Assembly (NCBI RefSeq): GCF_900100765.1
Contig: NZ_FNFO01000005.1
Location: forward strand, 248,001-312,000
Reading direction: 5' to 3'
DNA: 64,000 bases
From: Catalinimonas alkaloidigena
GTDB taxonomy: Bacteria > Bacteroidota > Bacteroidia > Cytophagales > Flexibacteraceae
Positions 58,384 to 64,000 of this stretch are shown piece by piece (positions within the stretch are counted from its first letter, which is position 1; the number at the start of each line of letters is the position of its first letter). The notes below the pieces were generated by a model. The model made no database searches, was not told where the DNA came from, and saw nothing but the letters and a program-made list of their open reading frames with translations. Position numbers and translations under genes: made by a program.

Positions 58384-59322
58384 TTAGCGAGGTTTTTGCA
58401 GGGTAATCCGATCAGGTCCTTTGCGATACTCAATCCCGTGCGTGATGGCCAGGGCGTCGAGAATCAGGTCAACATTATCGGACCGAATGGTGCCCGAAAG
58501 CTTCAGATCGGCGATACTGCTGTCCTGGATTTCCACGGTAAACCCGTAGGTCGTTTGAATCAGCTCCGCAATTTCTCGAATGGTTTTATTGTTGAGAATC
58601 AGTTTGTTTTCTTTCCAGACGACATAAGGTGAGGTTTCTACCACCTTGTGTGTCAACTGATGGCTTTCGGCCGAATACTCCACCAGATCGCCCGGCTGCA
58701 TCAGGATGTTGGCGGAGGTATCGGCGCGCAGGTCGACACGAATGCTGCCTTCTTCCAGCACCACCTGCGTCTTGGACGCACGCTGTGCGACGTTGAATTG
58801 CGTACCCAATACCTCTACATCCAGGTCGGGGGTATGCACTACAAACTTGACGGCACCGCTCGAAGAAGACTGTTTCTGAACCGAAAAGTACGCTTCCCCG
58901 TCCAGCCAGACTTCCCGTGCCTGCCCCACCTCCCACGACGGCGCAAAACGCAAGGTAGAATTGGCATTGAGCGTCACGACCGACTGGTCGGGCAACGTGA
59001 ACGACCGGGTCTCGCCGTAGGCCGTGGCGTACTGCTCCTGCGAAGGGTAATACAGCCAGCCGTAACCCACTGCCACTGCCATCAGCAGAGCAATGGCCGC
59101 GGCAGCGGCATAAGGAAAGCGCCGCGCCGACGACGTAGTAGGCACCGATGGCCGCTCGGCCCGCAGACGCGCCTGAATCTGCGCGTACTCGGCCTCACGC
59201 TGCGCCTGCGAGGAGGCCTCCGGACGGCGGGGGCCGGCATGGTGCAGCGGGTTTTTCTCGTCAGAAGACAAATCCCCGAAAAAGGGCTGAGACTCTTCTG
59301 AAGAATGGCGATCGGTCGTCAT
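58384..59322 (-). CDS. FecR-type anti-sigma factor
   Basis: 312 residues. The N-terminal cytoplasmic part (about 1-68) should bind the sigma factor, one membrane helix lies near residues 69-91, and the periplasmic FecR domain follows with FTLPDQSVVTLNANSTLRF and VWLDGEAYFSV. The C-terminal DUF4974-type domain (about 240-310) has TIREIAELIQTTYGFTVEI. It relays the occupied state of the transporter to the sigma factor. It lies between the sigma gene and susC, as is usual in such loci. The cytoplasmic segment is less conserved-looking than the rest. Confidence 0.94.
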   Translation of the reverse strand: MTTDRHSSEESQPFFGDLSSDEKNPLHHAGPRRPEASSQAQREAEYAQIQARLRAERPSVPTTSSARRFPYAAAAAIALLMAVAVGYGWLYYPSQEQYATAYGETRSFTLPDQSVVTLNANSTLRFAPSWEVGQAREVWLDGEAYFSVQKQSSSSGAVKFVVHTPDLDVEVLGTQFNVAQRASKTQVVLEEGSIRVDLRADTSANILMQPGDLVEYSAESHQLTHKVVETSPYVVWKENKLILNNKTIREIAELIQTTYGFTVEIQDSSIADLKLSGTIRSDNVDLILDALAITHGIEYRKGPDRITLQKPR

Positions 59323-59439
59323 ACGAAATGGCGTAGAATGGCTTCGTTATACATAAAGAGAAAGGGCGCTGCGCCAACAACCCAGCTTCGTGAAAAATTT
59401 TTTAAAAATGGGGAGGCGACCGCCGAAACGGGGCTTAGG

Positions 59440-60060
59440 CTACCAACTCGCGAGCATCATAAAACCAACCGCGTACAACAGTTCGGAGAGTTGTTCGGGC
59501 GTGGCGCTGCCTTTGAGTTTGAGAAAAGCCCGGTTCAGGTGATTGATGACCGACTGGTAGTTGATGTCCAGCGTATCGGCAATCTCCTGGAGGCTCAGAC
59601 TTTCGTAATACTTCAGGTAGACAATTTCGCGCTGCCGGGGGGTAAGGTTGTTCAACAGCTGCGCGACGTATTCTTTCTTGAGCTGGGAGCGCTCGTCGAG
59701 AATAACGATTTCTTCGGGCGAAAATACAAGGTCGGTCCGGAGCGAGGCCCATTGGTCCATCTGCAACACATACCGGCGGTCACGCTGCATGTCCTGCAAC
59801 AGGAGCCGCCGTAGGGAGATGAACAAGTACGCCTTTACGGAACGGGCCTCGCTCAGTTTCTGCCGCGACTGCCAGAGTTGCACGAACAGATTTTGCAAGC
59901 CGTTGAGGGCCATTTCGGCATCTCCGGTGATTTTAAGGGCGTAGTGGTACAGCGGATCGCGGTAACGGTGGTAGAGGTGAGACAGGCTGCTTTCGTCTCC
60001 TTCTCTCAGATGTTGCCAGAGGTCTTCGTCAGAAAAATGTGAAAAACGGGCCAGCTCCAT
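59440..60060 (-). CDS. ECF sigma factor (FecI-like)
   Basis: 206 residues. Region 2 is seen in LSHLYHRYRDPLYHYALKITGDAEMALNGL and FVQLWQSRQKL. Region 4 reads LTPRQREIVYLKYYESLSLQEIADTLDINYQSVINHLNRAFLKL, with the helix-turn-helix at its end. Released by the FecR-type protein, it should direct RNA polymerase to the polysaccharide locus. No exact TAnnTTTG lies in the upstream gap; instead a perfect 18-bp palindrome is found at 60083-60100. The gap to fecR is 117 bp. Confidence 0.94.
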   Translation of the reverse strand: MELARFSHFSDEDLWQHLREGDESSLSHLYHRYRDPLYHYALKITGDAEMALNGLQNLFVQLWQSRQKLSEARSVKAYLFISLRRLLLQDMQRDRRYVLQMDQWASLRTDLVFSPEEIVILDERSQLKKEYVAQLLNNLTPRQREIVYLKYYESLSLQEIADTLDINYQSVINHLNRAFLKLKGSATPEQLSELLYAVGFMMLASW

Positions 60061-60082
60061 GGTGGTGGTAGGTCTGCAGGAA

Positions 60083-60100
60083 AGTTAGAACGATCTAACT
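60083..60100. promoter_or_regulatory. Palindrome upstream of the sigma-factor gene
   Basis: AGTTAGA, a 4-nt spacer and TCTAACT form a perfect inverted repeat 22 bp before the sigma ATG. It lacks a following T run, so it is more likely an operator than a terminator. A smaller repeat (GAATC-5 nt-GATTC) lies at about 60112-60126. Confidence 0.45.
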
Positions 60101-60179
60101 AATCTAAACAAGAATCCAATAGATTCAAAGTTTCGATCATCGATATACTTCCAAAGACAGACCTATCCTGCGTTTGTAC

Positions 60180-62927
60180 TCAACGCATCGCGGTTGCGGA
60201 GCGTGCTTTTTTAAAGTCGATCCAGTCGAGCGCGGCCAGTTGATCGTTCGGCTCTTCTGTCCGGACAAAAACGATGTACAGGTCGTGCAGACCTTCCGGA
60301 GCGGTTACCGACGCCTGAATGTCCTTCATTTTCTGCCAGTCGCCCGTAGATTCGTACGAGGTGCTGCTGACCAGCGGTCCGTCCGGCGTGTCGAGGTGCA
60401 TCTCGATGGTAGCCCCGACTTTGGGTGCCGACAGGCGGTAGGCCACCTGCGCAATGCCTTTGAGATCGACCTGACGGAACATCAGGTAGGCCTGTTTTCC
60501 GCCCAGCACCACCGCCGATAACTCGCCCCGCGAAAATACCTGCCCTCCCACCAGCGAGTCGGCCTCTTCGGCCTGCACACGCGCCGAGCGGAGCGTCAGC
60601 AACGCGCTGTTTGTCAGCGGTCCGATCACCTCGCCACCGCCGTCCGTATAGGACGCTTCCAGCAGATACGTCCCGGCTTCGCGCTGGCCTACGTGGTGTT
60701 TCAGCGGCACTGCACCTTCGGCGGGCAGGTTGCGCAGGACCTGCGCTTCTTCGGCCAGGGTCAGAATGTAATTCACCATTTCAGAGGCTTCGTCGACCGA
60801 AAGCTGCGGATGGGCACTCATGGCGTGTTCGCCCCAGACGCCACCGCCACCCTTGATGATCTTCTGCGCCAGTTGCGCAATCGGACGACTCTGGGCGTAC
60901 TTGGCAGCCACTTCCTGAAACGACGGGCCGACCGTCCGCTCGTCGACCAGGTGACAGGCTTTGCAGTCGCTGCTTTCCAGCAACTCTTTCCCCCGGTTTT
61001 TGGTCACCGACGTCTGCTGGTGGCCGATCAGCATGCCGGGCACATCTTTCCCCTGCGGCAGGTAATGGAAAGCCACCTGCAGTCGCGAGGCGTCGGGCGT
61101 TCCGTCTTCCGGATCTTCCACCACCACCTGATACTTCAGCTCGTCGCTGTCCCAGTAAAACGTCCGGTTTCGGGGGGTTTCAATGTGTACTTGCGGCAGC
61201 GTATTGCCGACTTTGATAGCAATCGTCGATTTCGAGACCGTACCCGACGTATCGGTTACCGAAAGGGTAGCGTGGTAGAGACCGGGCTTCTCGAACGTGT
61301 ACTCGGCATCGGGGGTGTCCGACTTGAAATCGGCTTCGTCGATGGCCCAGGCGTAGGTCAGGGCATCGTCCGTATCAAAATCGTAGGATTTTCCGCCCCG
61401 CAACGCCACTTGCAACGGTGCCGCGCCAACTGTATCGCTGGTCATGGCCACGGCCACCGGTGGGCGGTTGTTGGGATTGAATTCGAGCTTCACCAGACTG
61501 GCGTCGGGGTTTTCTTTGCCGTAGGCTTCGCCGTATTCCAGCATCCACAGCGCACCGTCGGGTCCGAACTGCATGTCGATCGGACGATCGATCTGCGTGT
61601 GTTCCATGATGCGTTCGATCCGCTCGAAATTGCCTTCTTCATCCATAAAGACGGCCATCACCCAGTTGCGCATCCAGTCGAAGACAAACAGCGCGCCGTC
61701 GTAATACGCAGGAAATTTCACCTCGGAGTCGAGGTCGGGATCGAAGTGGTAGACGGGTCCGGCCATCGCGGAGCGGCCGCCATTGCCCACTTCCGGAAAC
61801 TCGGTCGATTCGTTATACGGATACCAGATGAATGCCGATTGGGCGGGCGGCAGCACCTCCCCGCCCGTGTTGTTGGGCGAGCGGTTCACCGGCTCGGCAA
61901 TGCGGAAAGTATCGCCTACGGTTTTGGTCGCAAAGTCGTAGTCGAGGTAAGGCTTGTTGTCACCCACAAAGTAAGGCCACCCGAAAAAGCCGGGCTGCCG
62001 GGCCTGGTTGATTTCGTCGTACCCGCGCGGGCCTTGCGGGCCGTCCACGCCGGAATCGGGACCGATTTCGCCCCAGTATACGTACCCCGTTGCCGGATCG
62101 ACCGACATGCGGTACGGATTCCGACATCCCTTTACATAAATCTCGGGGCGGCCCTGAGAGCCGTCTTTCGGAAACAGGTTGCCGTCGGGAATGGTGTAGG
62201 GCGCGCTGCCCGCCACGCTGTCGTACTGCGGTGTGATCCGCAGAATGGCCCCCCGCAGGTCGTTCATATTACCCGCCGAACGTTGTGCGTCGTAGACCAG
62301 CCGTCCTTCGCGCTCGTCGATGGGCGCAAAGCCGTCGGAAGCAAAGGGCGTCGTGTTGTCACCCACCGAAATGAACAGGTTGCCCTGCGTGTCGAACTGG
62401 AGCGAACCGCCCGTGTGTGCGCTGGCCTCCATTTCGATCGGAATTTCCAGCACCACCTTTTCTGAGGCATAGTCCAGGCTATCGGGGCCGAGGGTGAAAC
62501 GCGACACCGACTGGTGAAGCCGGATTGAATCGCGGGCGGGCGTATAAAAGAGGTAGACGTAGCGATTTTGCTCGAACTCGGGATCGAGCGTAATGCCCAG
62601 CAAGCCGTTGCCTTCGGCGGTCACCACCGGCAGGGAATTGATTAGCGTCACCTCTTGCGTGGCGGGATCGTACCGCCGCACGTCGCCCCGCCGATCGACG
62701 AACAAGACCAGGCCTTTGGACGACACGACCAGTTCCATCGGTTCGCGCAGCCCTTCGGTAATGACCGTTCGTGAGAAGCGGTTCTCTTCCGGCTTTTTGG
62801 GCGTGCCTGAGGTGAGGTAATACGGACTGGTGGAGCGTTCTGTCGTGGGTTGGTCCGACGTACAAGCGCCGATTCCCAAAAACGCCAGCAACAGCGCAGC
62901 GGTGGTGGTACGGAGGGGTGCGTGCAT
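60180..62927 (-). CDS. Sugar-dehydrogenase-type propeller fused to PKD, cytochrome c and CBM6-like domains
   Basis: 915 residues. A lipoprotein signal (LAFLGIGAC, Cys at about residue 22) is followed by a glucose/sorbosone dehydrogenase-type propeller (about 45-480: GLREPMELVVSSKGLVLFVD, GNGLLGITLDPEF, GCRNPYRMSVDPATGYVYWGEIGPD). A PKD domain lies at about 488-575. A cytochrome c domain has the heme motif CKACH near residue 653 and LVDERTVGPSFQEVAAKYA. A CBM6-like domain is at the C-terminus (about 760-905). A surface-anchored oxidase passing electrons to its own heme is the natural reading. The sugar and cofactor (PQQ or none) are not determined by sequence. Confidence 0.9.
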   Translation of the reverse strand: MHAPLRTTTAALLLAFLGIGACTSDQPTTERSTSPYYLTSGTPKKPEENRFSRTVITEGLREPMELVVSSKGLVLFVDRRGDVRRYDPATQEVTLINSLPVVTAEGNGLLGITLDPEFEQNRYVYLFYTPARDSIRLHQSVSRFTLGPDSLDYASEKVVLEIPIEMEASAHTGGSLQFDTQGNLFISVGDNTTPFASDGFAPIDEREGRLVYDAQRSAGNMNDLRGAILRITPQYDSVAGSAPYTIPDGNLFPKDGSQGRPEIYVKGCRNPYRMSVDPATGYVYWGEIGPDSGVDGPQGPRGYDEINQARQPGFFGWPYFVGDNKPYLDYDFATKTVGDTFRIAEPVNRSPNNTGGEVLPPAQSAFIWYPYNESTEFPEVGNGGRSAMAGPVYHFDPDLDSEVKFPAYYDGALFVFDWMRNWVMAVFMDEEGNFERIERIMEHTQIDRPIDMQFGPDGALWMLEYGEAYGKENPDASLVKLEFNPNNRPPVAVAMTSDTVGAAPLQVALRGGKSYDFDTDDALTYAWAIDEADFKSDTPDAEYTFEKPGLYHATLSVTDTSGTVSKSTIAIKVGNTLPQVHIETPRNRTFYWDSDELKYQVVVEDPEDGTPDASRLQVAFHYLPQGKDVPGMLIGHQQTSVTKNRGKELLESSDCKACHLVDERTVGPSFQEVAAKYAQSRPIAQLAQKIIKGGGGVWGEHAMSAHPQLSVDEASEMVNYILTLAEEAQVLRNLPAEGAVPLKHHVGQREAGTYLLEASYTDGGGEVIGPLTNSALLTLRSARVQAEEADSLVGGQVFSRGELSAVVLGGKQAYLMFRQVDLKGIAQVAYRLSAPKVGATIEMHLDTPDGPLVSSTSYESTGDWQKMKDIQASVTAPEGLHDLYIVFVRTEEPNDQLAALDWIDFKKARSATAMR

Positions 62928-63054
62928 ACGAAAGCAAAAATTAGCGGAGGTGCTCGAAATTCAGCGTGCCGTCTACAGACGGAAAATTGCCTGGAAAACT
63001 ACTTGATCTTTCCCGAAAAAAGTAGACTTCGTGCCGGGAATGCAGTGCGGTTCT

Positions 63055-64000
63055 TTACTCAAACTTGCTGGCATCGAGGTTGAAGAAGCGCACGGCGTTG
63101 TTAAACAGGATGTCGCGCTTCTGGTCGTACGACAGGTAGTCGGCATTTTCGATAACCCCAATCGACGTTTCCAGCAACTTGGGCCAGACCATCAGGTCGG
63201 TGCCGTACAGAATGCGCTTGCCGAAGCCCGCCTGCACCAGTCGCTTCAGGTACATGTGGATTTCGTCCTGCGGGTAGCTCCAGATGAACCCGGCCAGGTC
63301 GACGTATACGTAAGCATTCGCGCCCATCAGCGCAATCATCTCGTCGATCATGGGGTAACCCGCGTGCATCACCCAGATTTTCAGCTTGGGATGGCGCGCC
63401 AGCATGTCTTCCAACAGAAACGGACGGCCCAGCGAAGCACGGTAGTTGGGAGCGGTGATGTTCGCCATGCCGTTGCCCCCCGTGCCCATGTGAATGCCGA
63501 CCGGTACGCCCAGCTTCTCGGCCACGCCGAAGTAAGCATCCAACGACATATCGCTCGGCGATAGGCCCTGGTATTGCGGTGCCACCTCGCCCATCACTTT
63601 GTAGAACCCACCTTTGAGCGAGTCCTCAAATGCTTTGACGGTCATCTGGTCGGCGTTGCTGATGCCCAGCGAGGGAATGATGCGCGTGGGCGCAGCGTTG
63701 TACCAGTTGTGCAAAATTTGAGCATCGCCACTGGCCACCATCGTGACGTTGAGCCGTTCGCAGGCTTCCAATAGGGCGTCCTGCATCTCCTGGTCGGACT
63801 TGGCCGCTTTGAGTGGATCGACGCAATCGAGATTCATGAACGACGGCGGCGGGCCGTTGGGGTCACCACCCGGCATGTTTTTCAGAAACCAGGGGCACAT
63901 GTCGGACGCAAACGCCGGGTTTACCTTCATCGCATGCACGTGCACATCGATGATGGGTGGTCGGGAGTCGGTTTCCTGCGCGTAGGTCAGGAAAGAGAAG
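63055..64000 (-). CDS. Amidohydrolase family protein (partial, N-terminus beyond right edge)
   Basis: The frame is open to the right edge; about 314 residues are visible. The first visible residues end a signal peptide (FLTYAQ), followed by PPIIDVHVHAM, which carries the metal-binding HxH of the amidohydrolase_2 (PF04909) group. Later landmarks are VGIHMGTGGNG, KIWVMHAGYP with a metal-site His, and RILYGTDLMVWP with the catalytic Asp. The family includes decarboxylases and lactonases of the TIM-barrel type. It is in line with the dehydrogenase fusion, 127 bp upstream of it. The reaction is unknown. Confidence 0.87.
   Translation of the reverse strand, partial: FSFLTYAQETDSRPPIIDVHVHAMKVNPAFASDMCPWFLKNMPGGDPNGPPPSFMNLDCVDPLKAAKSDQEMQDALLEACERLNVTMVASGDAQILHNWYNAAPTRIIPSLGISNADQMTVKAFEDSLKGGFYKVMGEVAPQYQGLSPSDMSLDAYFGVAEKLGVPVGIHMGTGGNGMANITAPNYRASLGRPFLLEDMLARHPKLKIWVMHAGYPMIDEMIALMGANAYVYVDLAGFIWSYPQDEIHMYLKRLVQAGFGKRILYGTDLMVWPKLLETSIGVIENADYLSYDQKRDILFNNAVRFFNLDASKFE

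Overview
The window looks like chromosomal DNA of a Bacteroidota bacterium, most likely a Cytophagales-type lineage. The evidence is a complete SusC/SusD polysaccharide-utilisation locus with FecI/FecR-type regulators, a very large secreted protein with a type IX secretion (T9SS) C-terminal sorting domain, DUF4168, DUF3050, DUF5123 and DUF6588 family proteins, and several matches to the Bacteroidota -7 promoter element TAnnTTTG. Most of the window is GC-rich; about 5.9-14.4 kb is clearly AT-rich. The genus cannot be fixed from sequence alone.

Region 1 (1-17.6 kb, all minus strand) is an exopolysaccharide/capsule locus. Reading from its promoter side: a WecG/TagA-type glycosyltransferase, a long leader, a WcaJ-type initiating phosphotransferase, Wza-like export lipoprotein, Wzc-like tyrosine autokinase, Wzx flippase, a sulfotransferase, a GT2 glycosyltransferase, a Wzy-type polymerase, another glycosyltransferase, a WcaF-like acetyltransferase, a Wzi-like outer-membrane protein, a DUF6588-like barrel, a WcaI-like glycosyltransferase, and a second Wzi-like protein cut by the left edge. 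Together they could initiate, extend, acetylate, possibly sulfate, flip, polymerise, export and surface-anchor a polysaccharide.

Region 2 (17.8-45.5 kb) is mixed: a LuxR-type response regulator, an unknown secreted protein, a Na+/sugar symporter with galactokinase, an ABC-type binding lipoprotein, RNase P RNA, the 2263-residue T9SS protein, tRNA-Gly(CCC), a TPR protein, DUF4168, riboflavin synthase, a CE2-like esterase, HslV, a metal/cobalamin-type binding lipoprotein, a GT4 glycosyltransferase, a DegT aminotransferase, LepA, DUF3050, a small membrane protein with an Arg/Tyr repeat, an acyltransferase and a GreA/GreB-like protein.

Region 3 (45.6-60.1 kb, minus strand) is a pectin/rhamnogalacturonan utilisation locus: ECF sigma factor, FecR anti-sigma, SusC with an N-terminal STN signalling domain, SusD, a DUF5123-like surface lipoprotein, two PL1 pectate lyases, a CE12 rhamnogalacturonan acetylesterase and a GH43 glycosidase. 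The sensing, uptake and degrading parts are contiguous and co-directional. Region 4 (60.2-64 kb) holds a sugar-dehydrogenase/PKD/cytochrome c/carbohydrate-binding fusion and an amidohydrolase cut by the right edge.

I found no CRISPR array, transposase, phage or convincing defence system. The least ordinary items are the tyrosine-encoding hexamer repeat in the Wzc kinase tail, the homopolymeric tracts inside surface-protein genes, the iterated motif in the capsule leader, and the architecture of the giant T9SS protein, which contains a roughly 200-residue segment I cannot assign.
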